Shown here piece after piece: positions 16,180 to 24,454 of a stretch of DNA of 64,000 nucleotides. A program made the translations under genes and the position numbers. Within the stretch, counting starts at the first letter, position 1. Each line of letters begins with the position of its first letter. The stretch is from assembly GCA_900319995.1 (NCBI GenBank), contig ONQO01000003.1:39989-103988 (forward strand), read 5' to 3'. This stretch comes from an uncultured Bacteroidales bacterium. Its GTDB lineage: Bacteria; Bacteroidota; Bacteroidia; Bacteroidales; Paludibacteraceae. The notes under the pieces were generated by a model that made no database searches, was not told the origin of the DNA, and was given only the letters and a program-made list of their open reading frames with translations.

Positions 16180-17271
16180 ATGGCTGAACAAGAGGCATGG
16201 AAATGGCAAGAAATGGGAACGGCATGGAGAGGTGTCGGCATTTACCATGTTACGCTAGTTGTGCCAAGCAGAGAGGCTTTGCTGGGGAGGCTTGTTATTC
16301 CGGAGAATGATCCGAAACAAGCGGTGGTGAAAAGGACGGAACTTGGGGACCGGATAACAGAAGAAGCATTACGCATCAATCATTACTATCCGGAGATAAA
16401 GGTAATACAGCATTGTTTGATGCCCGATCACTTGCATGTAATATACTATGTCACCAAGCCGATGACACAAAGTATAAATAATGTAATCCGCAGTTTGTGG
16501 CAGGGCGTTAAGAAAATAGGACGGGCATATTCTCCGTTGATTTATCCCGAATTAAATTCGGGGCTAATGGACGGAGAGGGAATGGCAAATAATGCGAGAG
16601 AAGGGAATGGAGGTTTCCCATTTCCAATATTCACAGAGCGCCCGTTTGTGCGTCCAATGTCACACAAGGGACAACTACAAACGATGATCCGCTATGTGCA
16701 GATGAACCCGCAGAGGTTGGCAACAAAACGGTTAATGCCGGGGTATTTCAGAGTGCAGCCGGATATAGAGATTGCGGGACAGAAATATAGCGGCGTGGGA
16801 AATATAGGCATTTTACAGGCGGAGAAGTTCTCGCCGGTGCATGTACGGAGAATTTGGGTGGAAGATGCAGAACAACACGGAGACGCGACACGGTTACGCG
16901 AGTATATGAACGGTTGTGTATTGGCGGCTCGCAAAGGAACAGTGATGGTGTCGCCGTTCATCAGCCCGAAAGAGAAAGAGGTTTTGGAGGTATTGCTGCG
17001 CGAGAAACACACCATTATTTATATAGCGGACAATGGATTTGGGGAGTATTACAAGCCGGCAGAGGGATTGTTCGAAGCGGTTGCTGAGGGGCGGATGTTG
17101 ATACTATCGCCGTGGCAGCACGATCCGGATAAGCCCCATGTGACACGAACCGAGTGTGTGGCAATGAATAAAATGGCAGAAGAAATATGCAAGGCTATGA
17201 GCAACCCCGAATATAATTCGGGGTTAATAGACGGAGAATCATCCTCACAAAAAATAAATAAAGACAAATAA
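16180..17271 (+). CDS. REP-associated tyrosine transposase (Y1/IS200-like) with long C-terminal extension
   Basis: 364 residues from ATG 16180; the in-frame ATG at 16063 would place three palindromes inside the gene. The HUH motif is PDHLHVIYYV (about residue 89) and the catalytic Tyr lies in MIRYVQMNPQRL (about residue 170), so a single-strand DNA nuclease of the RAYT/IS200 type is clear. These proteins cut and move REP palindromes. An extension of about 190 residues follows, with VMVSPFISPKEKEVLE, HTIIYIADNGFGEYYKP and ILSPWQHDPDKP, which looks like an alternating beta/alpha (Rossmann/SLOG-like) domain. Two REP-like units lie inside the coding sequence and are translated as PE.NSGL.DGE. Confidence 0.85.
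   Translation: MAEQEAWKWQEMGTAWRGVGIYHVTLVVPSREALLGRLVIPENDPKQAVVKRTELGDRITEEALRINHYYPEIKVIQHCLMPDHLHVIYYVTKPMTQSINNVIRSLWQGVKKIGRAYSPLIYPELNSGLMDGEGMANNAREGNGGFPFPIFTERPFVRPMSHKGQLQTMIRYVQMNPQRLATKRLMPGYFRVQPDIEIAGQKYSGVGNIGILQAEKFSPVHVRRIWVEDAEQHGDATRLREYMNGCVLAARKGTVMVSPFISPKEKEVLEVLLREKHTIIYIADNGFGEYYKPAEGLFEAVAEGRMLILSPWQHDPDKPHVTRTECVAMNKMAEEICKAMSNPEYNSGLIDGESSSQKINKDK
16546..16576 (+). repeat. REP-like element, copy 2 (inside the transposase gene)
   Basis: Same 31-base unit as 15467, with 27-28 identical bases, read in frame as PELNSGLMDGE between the HUH and Tyr motifs. Confidence 0.85.
17206..17236 (+). repeat. REP-like element, copy 3 (3' end of the transposase gene)
   Basis: Same unit, in frame as PEYNSGLIDGE close to the C-terminus. 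The arms are perfect; only the loop and two positions of the GCTAATGGACGGAG tail differ from copy 2. Confidence 0.85.
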
Positions 17272-17306
17272 AACCAAACGAAACCAAATAAAGACAAACA
17301 ACAATA
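17257..17306. repeat. 10-bp-period tandem repeat between the transposase and kdgK
   Basis: AATAAAGACA, AATAAAACCA, AACGAAACCA, AATAAAGACA, AACAACAATA in register. It covers the transposase stop codon and most of the short gap before kdgK. Confidence 0.65.
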
Positions 17307-17345
17307 ATTAACAACAATATTAACCAATTTTAATTCATTTAACCT

Positions 17346-18371
17346 ATGGCTAAAATTATTACATTGGGCGAGATTATGCTCCGCCTGAGTCCTGAAGGAC
17401 AAGACCGTTTCATTCAATCTGATCACTTCCGTATCATCCCCGGTGGTGGTGAGGCTAACGTAGCTATTTCGTGCGCCAACTACGGTCACGAGGCTTATTT
17501 CGTTACCAAACTGCCGAAACATGAGATCGGTCAGATTGCAGTTAACTCGCTGCGTCGTTATGGCGTGAACACCGAGTACATCGTTCGTGGCGGTGACCGC
17601 GTAGGTTTGTACTACTGCGAGACCGGTGCTTCGATGCGACCGTCGAAAGTTATCTACGACCGTGCTCACAGCGCCATCGCTGAGGCTGATCCGAAGGATT
17701 TTGACTTCGACAAGATCATGGAAGGTGCAGCATGGTTCCACTGGAGCGGTATCACTCCGGCAATCTCGGACAAGGCTGCAGAGATCACGAAGCTCGCTTG
17801 CGAGGCTGCAAAACGTCACGGCGTAACCGTTTCGGTTGACCTGAATTTCCGTAAGAAACTGTGGACCAGCGAGAAAGCTATCTCTATCATGCGTCCGCTG
17901 ATGAAGTACGTAGATGTATGTATCGGCAACGAAGAGGATGCAGAGCTCTGTCTCGGCTTCAAGCCCGATGCAGACGTAGAAGGCGGCGAGACCAACGCTG
18001 AGGGCTACAAGGGCATCTTCGAGCAGATGATGAAAAAGTTCGGCTTCAAGTACGTTGTTTCGACGCTGCGCGAGAGCTACAGCGCTACCTTCAACGGCTG
18101 GAAGGCTATGATCTACAACGGCAAGGAGTTCTACCAGAGCAAGCGTTACGAGATCAACCCGATTATCGACCGCGTAGGCGGTGGTGACAGCTTCTCCGGC
18201 GGTCTGATCCACGGTATGCTCAAATACCCGGACAACCAGGGTCAAGCTCTTGAGTTCGCAGTAGCAGCTTCGGCTCTGAAGCACACTATCAACGGCGACT
18301 TCAACCTCGTAAGCGAGGATGAAGTGCTGAGCCTTGCAGGTGGTAATGCGAATGGACGAGTACAGAGATAA
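17346..18371 (+). CDS. kdgK: 2-dehydro-3-deoxygluconate kinase (PfkB family)
   Basis: 341 residues. It phosphorylates 2-keto-3-deoxygluconate to KDPG in hexuronate breakdown. PfkB signs: the N-terminal GEIMLRLSPEG and GGGEANVA, and the C-terminal ATP/active-site motif DRVGGGDSFSGGLIHG (about residues 278-293, catalytic Asp in GGD). The order kdgK-eda-exuT, with uxaC upstream, supports KDG kinase over other sugar kinases. It is GC-richer and uses codons unlike the accessory genes just before it. Confidence 0.9.
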   Translation: MAKIITLGEIMLRLSPEGQDRFIQSDHFRIIPGGGEANVAISCANYGHEAYFVTKLPKHEIGQIAVNSLRRYGVNTEYIVRGGDRVGLYYCETGASMRPSKVIYDRAHSAIAEADPKDFDFDKIMEGAAWFHWSGITPAISDKAAEITKLACEAAKRHGVTVSVDLNFRKKLWTSEKAISIMRPLMKYVDVCIGNEEDAELCLGFKPDADVEGGETNAEGYKGIFEQMMKKFGFKYVVSTLRESYSATFNGWKAMIYNGKEFYQSKRYEINPIIDRVGGGDSFSGGLIHGMLKYPDNQGQALEFAVAASALKHTINGDFNLVSEDEVLSLAGGNANGRVQR

Positions 18372-18377
18372 AAAATT

Positions 18378-18408
18378 CGTAATTACGTAATTACGTAATT
18401 ACGTAATA
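18378..18408. repeat. 8-bp tandem repeat CGTAATTA in the kdgK-eda gap
   Basis: Three full units and a partial fourth. GTAATTAC is itself a palindrome, so the array can form alternating hairpins; a processing or control role is possible. Confidence 0.85.
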
Positions 18409-18428
18409 ACGAAAAAACAAAGATTAAG

Positions 18429-19097
18429 ATGGCAAAATTTGATAAATTTCAGGTGATGGCGAAGATTGCCGCTGCACCGATGGTTCCTGTGTTCTATCAC
18501 AAGGACGTGGAAGTTTGTAAAAATGTGATAAAGGCTTGCTACGAAGGTGGCGTACGTGCGTTTGAGTTTACCAACCGCGGCGATTTCGCACACGAGGTGT
18601 TCGGCGAGTTGAGCAAGTGGGTGGCTAAAGAGTGCCCGGAGCTGGCTCTCGGTATCGGTAGCGTTGTGGACGCTCCGACTGCTGCGCTCTATCTGCAACT
18701 GGGCGCTAACTTTGTGGTTGGTCCGTTGTTCAACAAGGATATTGCGGTGGTTTGCAACCGTCGTTGCGTGACCTACTGTCCGGGTTGCTTGACGCCGAGC
18801 GAGATCGGTGCGGCGCAGGAGGTAGGCTGCGACTTCACAAAGGTGTTCCCGGGTGACGTAGTAGGTCCGAACCTCGTGAAGGGGCTGATGGCTCCGATGC
18901 CGTGGTCGAAGATCATGGTTACCGGCGGTGTGGCTCCGGAGAAAGAGAACCTCGAGAAATGGTTTGCAGCAGGTGTTTACTGCGTAGGTATGGGCAGCAA
19001 ATTGTTCCCGAGCGACAAGGTAAAAGCCGGCGATTGGAAGTACGTTACCGACAAGTGCAAAGAGTGCTTCGACATTATTTCCGCGTGCCGGAAATAA
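18429..19097 (+). CDS. eda: KDPG aldolase (bifunctional KDPG/KHG aldolase)
   Basis: 222 residues. It cleaves KDPG to pyruvate and glyceraldehyde 3-phosphate, the last step of the hexuronate route. Motifs: [19 protein letters not shown] (active-site Glu and Arg), [10 protein letters not shown], and the Schiff-base Lys in DFTKVFPGD. It lies 57 bases after kdgK on the same strand and is followed by the hexuronate transporter. Confidence 0.93.
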   Translation: MAKFDKFQVMAKIAAAPMVPVFYHKDVEVCKNVIKACYEGGVRAFEFTNRGDFAHEVFGELSKWVAKECPELALGIGSVVDAPTAALYLQLGANFVVGPLFNKDIAVVCNRRCVTYCPGCLTPSEIGAAQEVGCDFTKVFPGDVVGPNLVKGLMAPMPWSKIMVTGGVAPEKENLEKWFAAGVYCVGMGSKLFPSDKVKAGDWKYVTDKCKECFDIISACRK

Positions 19098-19100
19098 TGT

Positions 19101-19121
19101 CAATTGAGAATTGAAAATTGA
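19101..19121. repeat. Three 7-bp units (GAATTGA-like) between eda and exuT
   Basis: CAATTGA, GAATTGA, AAATTGA in a row. This is the same unit as the array after sufC and the reverse complement of the unit in the glycosyltransferase gene. Confidence 0.75.
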
Positions 19122-19125
19122 AAAA

Positions 19126-20682
19126 ATGAAAATTATGAATGACGTTAAAAAAGCTGTCATGACCAATTGGCGTTGGGTCATGTGTGCGATGCTTTTCTTC
19201 GCCACTACGGTTAACTATATGGACCGCCAGGTTCTTAGTTTGACATGGGAAGAGTTCATCAAACCAGAATTTAACTGGACTGACGACAACTACGGAACAA
19301 TCACCGGCATATTCTCCATTGCGTACGCTATTTTCTGCTTGTTTGCAGGTAAGTTCATCGATTGGATGGGGACCAAAAAAGGTTATCTATGGGCAATTAT
19401 TATATGGTCCATTGGTGCCGTTATGCATGCCGGTTGCGGAATTGTTACTACGTGGCTAATACCGGAAATTTCCTCTGTAGATATGCTAAAAGATATGGGG
19501 TACCAATGCAAGGATGCAGCAGATGCCGTATTAGCAAATGGAGGTACAGCGGAGATGGCAGAAGCGGCTAAGATTGCTGTTGCTACCAAATTCGGTGTTG
19601 CAGCAGAAATATTGGGGACCATTACCACTATCAGTGTATGGCTATTTGTAGCCTGCCGAATGATTTTAGGTCTTGGTGAAGCAGGGAACTTCCCTGCTGC
19701 TATCAAAGTGACAGCAGAATATTTCCCGAAGAAAGACCGTGCTTTTGCTACCTCTATTTTCAATGCAGGTGCTTCGGTGGGCGCTCTTGCCGCTCCTGCC
19801 ACCATTCCTTTGTTAGCAAAAGCCATGGGATGGGAAATGGCATTTATCATCATCGGTGCTCTTGGCTTTATCTGGGCAGGCATCTGGATTTTTGTCTATG
19901 ACAAACCACAGAGTTCCAAGCATGTAAATGAAGCCGAGTTAGCATACATTAATTCTGACGAAAAAGAGGCTCCGGAAGCAGAGGAGAAAAAAGAAAAACA
20001 GATGTCCTTTATGGAGGCTTTCAAGCACCGCCAGACATGGTCCTTTGCATTTGGTAAGTTCATGACTGATGGTGTATGGTGGTTCTTCCTGTTCTGGACG
20101 CCAAGCTATTTTGACAACACTTTCCACATTAAGGCTTCTGATCCTGAGGGAGTTGCATTAATTTTCACGTTATACGCCATCGTTACCGTTATTTCCTTGT
20201 TCGGAGGTTACTTGCCGAAGATCTTCGTAGAGAAGAAAGGCATGGAGCCGTACGCAGGTCGTATGTTGGCGATGTTGATTTTTGCATTCTTCCCTATCTT
20301 GGCTCTCTTTGCGCAACCTCTTGGAAACGCATATGGTCCTTGGATTGTAGCTATTATCATCGGTATTGTTGGAGCAGCTCACCAAAGTTGGAGCGCCAAT
20401 ATCTTCTCCACTGTAGGTGATATGTTCCCGAAATCCGCAATCGCGACTATCACAGGTATAGGTGCGATGGCAGGTGGTATCGGTTCTTTCCTCATTAACA
20501 AAGGTTCGGGTATGCTATTTACGCACGCAGAAAAAGCCGGAGAGGCTTTCCAATTTGCTGGCTTCAGCGGTAAGCCCGCGGGTTACATGATTATCTTCTG
20601 CGTTTGCGCCGTGGCTTATCTGATTGGCTGGAGTGTAATGAAGACGCTGGTTCCGAAACACAAACCGGTTGTTGTTAAATAA
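19126..20682 (+). CDS. exuT: MFS hexuronate transporter (ExuT-like)
   Basis: 518 residues from ATG 19126 (a second ATG lies at 19135). About twelve membrane segments. The start WRWVMCAMLFFATTVNYMDRQVLSL is the classic anion:cation symporter/ExuT opening, followed by GLGEAGNFPAAIKV and GGYLPKIF. An extra soluble loop of about 60 residues (near residues 120-180, DMLKDMGYQCKDAAD) sits between early membrane helices, as I expect in Bacteroidales members. It imports galacturonate or glucuronate for uxaC, kdgK and eda. Confidence 0.88.
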   Translation: MKIMNDVKKAVMTNWRWVMCAMLFFATTVNYMDRQVLSLTWEEFIKPEFNWTDDNYGTITGIFSIAYAIFCLFAGKFIDWMGTKKGYLWAIIIWSIGAVMHAGCGIVTTWLIPEISSVDMLKDMGYQCKDAADAVLANGGTAEMAEAAKIAVATKFGVAAEILGTITTISVWLFVACRMILGLGEAGNFPAAIKVTAEYFPKKDRAFATSIFNAGASVGALAAPATIPLLAKAMGWEMAFIIIGALGFIWAGIWIFVYDKPQSSKHVNEAELAYINSDEKEAPEAEEKKEKQMSFMEAFKHRQTWSFAFGKFMTDGVWWFFLFWTPSYFDNTFHIKASDPEGVALIFTLYAIVTVISLFGGYLPKIFVEKKGMEPYAGRMLAMLIFAFFPILALFAQPLGNAYGPWIVAIIIGIVGAAHQSWSANIFSTVGDMFPKSAIATITGIGAMAGGIGSFLINKGSGMLFTHAEKAGEAFQFAGFSGKPAGYMIIFCVCAVAYLIGWSVMKTLVPKHKPVVVK

Positions 20683-20699
20683 CGCAATATAACCACATG

Positions 20700-20730
20700 A
20701 AAAAAGCGGGCTGAAAAGTCCGCTTTTTTT
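20700..20730. terminator. Bidirectional terminator between exuT and pspC
   Basis: AAAAAGCGG..C pairs with G..CCGCTTTTTTT around a short AAAA loop. A runs on one side and T runs on the other make it usable by both converging transcripts. Confidence 0.85.
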
Positions 20731-20731
20731 G

Positions 20732-20965
20732 TTATCCAACTACTTCCGCATCGTCAAAGCCCTTGCTGCTATCATCCGGCCGCTCAGGCACAATGAGAAG
20801 CAGAATAATGTAAAGCAATATTCCCGGAAAAGCTGCCGAGAACAACGTCAACGCCGCATAGATGACACGGATAATTGTGGGATCTACATTCAAATAATCG
20901 GCGATACCGCCGCATATACCCGCCAACATCTTGTTGGACGAGCGAGTTAATTTTTTTGTTGCCAT
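20732..20965 (-). CDS. PspC-domain small membrane protein
   Basis: 77 residues. KKLTRSSNKMLAGICGGIADYLNVDPTIIRV is the PspC signature, followed by one hydrophobic helix and an acidic tail. PspC proteins act in envelope stress in some bacteria; the role here is unknown. It lies 37 bases downstream of aroC on the same strand. Confidence 0.85.
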   Translation of the reverse strand: MATKKLTRSSNKMLAGICGGIADYLNVDPTIIRVIYAALTLFSAAFPGILLYIILLLIVPERPDDSSKGFDDAEVVG

Positions 20966-21002
20966 AATACTATTGTATTTTCATTTACCATTTTTCATTT
21001 CT

Positions 21003-22004
21003 TTACAAAAATTGTACCAAAGCGAGGGCTGTCATAGCCTCAACGACAGGAACAGCGCGAACAGCGACACAGGCATCAGAACGATTTACCATTTTGACAT
21101 TTACCCTTTGGTCATTTAGTTTTTTCAGCGCTTTGGGGGTTGTGGGTGTGGGTTTGAAGACACATCGGAAGACTATTTCGGAGCCATCAGAGATACCTCC
21201 TGCGATGCCGCCGGAGATGTGGTTGATAACCGACCCGGGTTCTGTGACACCTTCAAAACCGGTGCCGTACGCAAAACCTTTGCAGGCGTTGATACTCATG
21301 ACAGCGAAAGCCAGTTGTGCTTGTAGTTTATCAAAAATGGGTCCTCCTGTTCCGACAGGCAGGCCATCTATCCGACATTCCACGATGCCGCCTATCGAAT
21401 CACCGTCCTTTTGATAAGCCGCAATCGTCTCTGCGAACAGAGCAGGATCTTTTTCTGCTCCTACCTGAACGAGTTCCGCATGAATAGTAATGCCTTTTTC
21501 CTCTAATTGCTGCTTGGCTAAACAACCAGCCACTACCCTTCCTGCCGTTTCCCGTGCGGACGCTCTGCCGCCTCCACGCCAATCGCGGATTCCGTATTTT
21601 TGCTCATAAACCTTGTCCGCATGACCGACACGATACGTATGCTTCAACCACTCGTAATCCTCCGGCCGCGCATCTTTGTTACGAATAAGAAAAGCGATCG
21701 GGGTTCCAAGGGTAACTAACCCCTTTGTCCGTTGGTCTTTTGTCACTTCGTCACTTTCTATGACTCCGCTCAGCCATTCCACCTCATCGGGTTCGCGCAA
21801 CGCCCTTGGCGAAACACCTGTCTCCCTTCCTTTTAGGGATGGATCGAGGTTGGGCTTCCTGCCTGCACGCTTTTCCAACTCTTCTCGAATCATATCAAGA
21901 CTGATATGCAAACCGGCAGGCACTCCGTCAAGCACGCCTCCAACTGCCGCTCCATGCGACTCACCGAAGCTTGTAAAAGTCCATTTTTCTCCAAAACTGT
22001 TCAT
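21003..22004 (-). CDS. aroC: Chorismate synthase
   Basis: 333 residues, slightly short for the family. It converts EPSP to chorismate with reduced FMN. FGESHG near the start (catalytic His), YRVGHADKVYEQKYG (second His), DWRGGGRASARETA and C-terminal CVAVRAVPVVEAM identify it. Two oddities: a low-complexity, charged stretch (SDEVTKDQRTKGLV, about residues 83-96) stands where the family has a short GKTTGTP turn, and the usual GRHDPC reads NRSDAC, keeping the Arg and Asp. It shares a divergent promoter region with the gene at 22122. An aroA-like gene lies at 29211. Confidence 0.92.
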   Translation of the reverse strand: MNSFGEKWTFTSFGESHGAAVGGVLDGVPAGLHISLDMIREELEKRAGRKPNLDPSLKGRETGVSPRALREPDEVEWLSGVIESDEVTKDQRTKGLVTLGTPIAFLIRNKDARPEDYEWLKHTYRVGHADKVYEQKYGIRDWRGGGRASARETAGRVVAGCLAKQQLEEKGITIHAELVQVGAEKDPALFAETIAAYQKDGDSIGGIVECRIDGLPVGTGGPIFDKLQAQLAFAVMSINACKGFAYGTGFEGVTEPGSVINHISGGIAGGISDGSEIVFRCVFKPTPTTPKALKKLNDQRVNVKMVNRSDACVAVRAVPVVEAMTALALVQFL

Positions 22005-22022
22005 GGTTTGCGTATTTTCGGT

Positions 22023-22055
22023 GCAAAAGTACTAAAAAGTTTGCATATATGCAAA
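22023..22055 (-). promoter_or_regulatory. aroC promoter
   Basis: TTTG, 20 bases, TACTTTTGC on the minus strand. The -33 box is one end of the perfect 16-base palindrome TTTGCATATATGCAAA (22040-22055). Confidence 0.8.
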
Positions 22056-22072
22056 ATATTTTGTAACTTTGC
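22040..22072 (+). promoter_or_regulatory. Promoter of the PCMD gene, overlapping the aroC promoter
   Basis: TTTG (22040), 20 bases, TAACTTTGC (22064-22072). Both -33 boxes lie in the same palindrome, so the two polymerases would compete for one region. Confidence 0.8.
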
Positions 22073-22121
22073 AGCGTTTTTTTGAAAACTGAAAGGTAAA
22101 AATTGTAAATTGGTAAAGAAT

Positions 22122-23192
22122 ATGAGAAGATTTTTAAGCATAATAGTCATCGCGTTACCATTCGTTTATATGTCGGCGCAACAGTTACCGAACTCGAATT
22201 TCGAGAGTTGGAACCGGACATATAACGGTGATGCCCAGCCTGATTACTGGAACGGTTCCAACGTATCTCAGGTAGGATTGAAATTCACGTTTGTCTACAA
22301 GAAACCCGGCCGCTCCGGATATTGCATGTATGTAGCTGACCGCGAAGTAGGAGCAGTGGGCATTACCGAGACCGCTCCCGGATATGTCTCGCTCGGACAA
22401 CCTTGGCAATACCTCAAAGGGCTCAATGTCAAGGGCGCAACTGCTGGCACAGAAGGAGGTATTGCGTGGAAATACCGTCCGGACACCATGTCTGTTTGGA
22501 TCAAAAGAACAGGCGATTTTACAAGGAAGGAAGATTTTCATCTGCTCTATTATGCATGGTCAGGCACCGCCAAGAGTACCAAATACAAGAACAAAGCGAG
22601 AAAATATACGGTGACCGAACGCACAAACGAGGAGAGCGATATACGACAGGCTACGGATGGCAACGAGTTTGGCGTGGATCAACCGGCACAACAGATTGCC
22701 GAAGGATGGTATCGCGCGCGCGCTAAATATAATGAATGGACACAAATCAAAGTGCCGGTTTTCTATATGAGCGACAAAGAGCCAACCATGTGCAACGTAA
22801 TTTTCTCTGCCGGCAATTACCCTGCTTTCCGAGCCAACGATGGTCTGTATGCCGGTAACGCACTTTTTATCGACGATGTAGAAATGATTTACTCCTCCCG
22901 CATTGACAAACTGGTGATTAACGGGCAGGTATGGGCGGATTTCAATCCTGACAGCGAGGAAGTGCAGACCTGCAAATTATCCAGCACGAAAAACGTGCAG
23001 ATTGAGGGATTCCGCGGCATCGGATCGCTTACGAATATCAAAGGCGAAACAGCAGTATTCAACGGGCGCAAACTGGACAACCGGGAAATGACAATTACAC
23101 CCGGTGTCATCAACGGGAAACCGTGGATTATTACTGTCAAAGCGGAAGATAATTCTTCTGAACATACCTACAAAATTAAATTCTCCATTTAA
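22122..23192 (+). CDS. Exported PCMD-like (putative carbohydrate metabolism domain) protein
   Basis: 356 residues from ATG 22122. The signal peptide ends near MSA. LPNSNFESWN, PDYWNGSNV, RPDTMSVWIKR and ALFIDDVEMIY are typical of the Bacteroidota PCMD fold, a jelly-roll-like domain found on surface proteins. The last part (about residues 270-356) is a small beta domain like the Ig-like C-terminal region of such proteins. No enzymatic residues are evident. It has its own promoter and is followed after 24 bases by a glycosyltransferase. Confidence 0.7.
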   Translation: MRRFLSIIVIALPFVYMSAQQLPNSNFESWNRTYNGDAQPDYWNGSNVSQVGLKFTFVYKKPGRSGYCMYVADREVGAVGITETAPGYVSLGQPWQYLKGLNVKGATAGTEGGIAWKYRPDTMSVWIKRTGDFTRKEDFHLLYYAWSGTAKSTKYKNKARKYTVTERTNEESDIRQATDGNEFGVDQPAQQIAEGWYRARAKYNEWTQIKVPVFYMSDKEPTMCNVIFSAGNYPAFRANDGLYAGNALFIDDVEMIYSSRIDKLVINGQVWADFNPDSEEVQTCKLSSTKNVQIEGFRGIGSLTNIKGETAVFNGRKLDNREMTITPGVINGKPWIITVKAEDNSSEHTYKIKFSI

Positions 23193-23216
23193 TCATTTAC
23201 CATTAGGTCTTCTATT

Positions 23217-24419
23217 GTGTCGTTTAGTGATCTGAAAATATTGGACTGGGTGCTCATCGGGGCGTTGGTAGTGCTCTTCGTCGCGCAGGTTTATTGGTAC
23301 AGCCGATATATGGCTGCGGTAGCTCGTCGGATCCGTAAAGATAAAAAAATGCGGACAGACAGCCAGCTATCGCCGACGGATGCTCCCGGAGTTTCGGTCA
23401 TTTTGTGCGCACACAATGAACGGGAAAATCTATCCAATTATCTGCAGGCACTTTTGACGCAGAACTATCCAACCTACGAGGTGATTGTGGTGGATGATGG
23501 TTCTGAAGATGACACGCGGGCGATTATTGAGCGCTATATGGTTCAGGACCCGCGTCTGCATATGACTTTTGTTCCCTATGGAGCGCGAGTGCTCTCTACC
23601 AAAAAACTGGCTCTTACGCTGGCAGCCAAGGCGGCACAATACGAGTATCTCCTGCTCACGGACGCAGATTGTGTGCCGGAAAGCAACCGGTGGATTTCTG
23701 AGATGATTCAACCGCTTCTCAAAGAAGGTAAAGAAATATCGCTCGGCTTCGGTGCGTATTTTGAGGAGAAAGGTCATATCAACCGGCTTGTGCGCTTTGA
23801 CACTCTCTTCAACGGCTTGCATTATTTGGGAGCTGCTATATGCGGCCATCCTTATATGGGCGTGGGACGGAATCTGGCTTACCGCAAATCGCTGTTCTTC
23901 GACTCTGGCGGATTCACACATATGATGAACAACAAAGCCGGCGATGATGATTTGTTTGTCAACCATGTTGCCACAAAACGAAACACCGCGGTGGTGGTCA
24001 GCAGAGACAGTTACACGTGGTCGCTGGCAAAAAAGACGATGAAAGAGTGGTGGCAACAGAAACGGAGACACCTGTCCGTTTCTCCAAATTACCGCACAGC
24101 AACCAAAATACGTCTGGCGATGGAACCTTTGACCAGAGGACTTTTCTACGCAGCGGTCATAGCTACCATTGTTTTCGCAGTCGTGAACTACGAACTGAAA
24201 ATGATGAATCCTGCCTTCGGAATGGCGGAATTGCTTCTCTCCGTTGCGATAGGGCTGTTCCTCCTGCGGTGGATTTTCCAAACTATCATTCTCAATGTCT
24301 CGGCACGGAGAATGGGACTCAAACGTTTCCATATGATTAGCGTCCTTTGGTTTGATATCGTCCTGCCGCTGGTTTCATTATGGATGTTGGTGGTTCCCAA
24401 GAGACAAACAAAATGGTAA
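23217..24419 (+). CDS. Membrane glycosyltransferase, family 2
   Basis: 400 residues, GTG start at 23217. An N-terminal membrane helix is followed by the GT-A core: VSVILCAHNERENL, VIVVDDGSEDDT, LLLTDADCVP (DxD-like), GDDDLFVNH and the QKRRHLSVS (QxxRW-like) motif, then two C-terminal membrane helices. It transfers a sugar to a cell-envelope acceptor; donor and acceptor are unknown. It follows the PCMD gene in the same direction. Confidence 0.88.
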   Translation: MSFSDLKILDWVLIGALVVLFVAQVYWYSRYMAAVARRIRKDKKMRTDSQLSPTDAPGVSVILCAHNERENLSNYLQALLTQNYPTYEVIVVDDGSEDDTRAIIERYMVQDPRLHMTFVPYGARVLSTKKLALTLAAKAAQYEYLLLTDADCVPESNRWISEMIQPLLKEGKEISLGFGAYFEEKGHINRLVRFDTLFNGLHYLGAAICGHPYMGVGRNLAYRKSLFFDSGGFTHMMNNKAGDDDLFVNHVATKRNTAVVVSRDSYTWSLAKKTMKEWWQQKRRHLSVSPNYRTATKIRLAMEPLTRGLFYAAVIATIVFAVVNYELKMMNPAFGMAELLLSVAIGLFLLRWIFQTIILNVSARRMGLKRFHMISVLWFDIVLPLVSLWMLVVPKRQTKW

Positions 24420-24454
24420 AAAATATATCGTAAATTAAATAATTTATTTTTCTT

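Noticed and set aside
17049-18284. 411-codon minus-strand frame across kdgK and the transposase end
   Set aside because: Antisense shadow of kdgK; spans two unrelated genes and has no family signs.
23430-24332. 300-codon minus-strand frame across the glycosyltransferase
   Set aside because: Antisense shadow; composition typical of reversed coding sequence.
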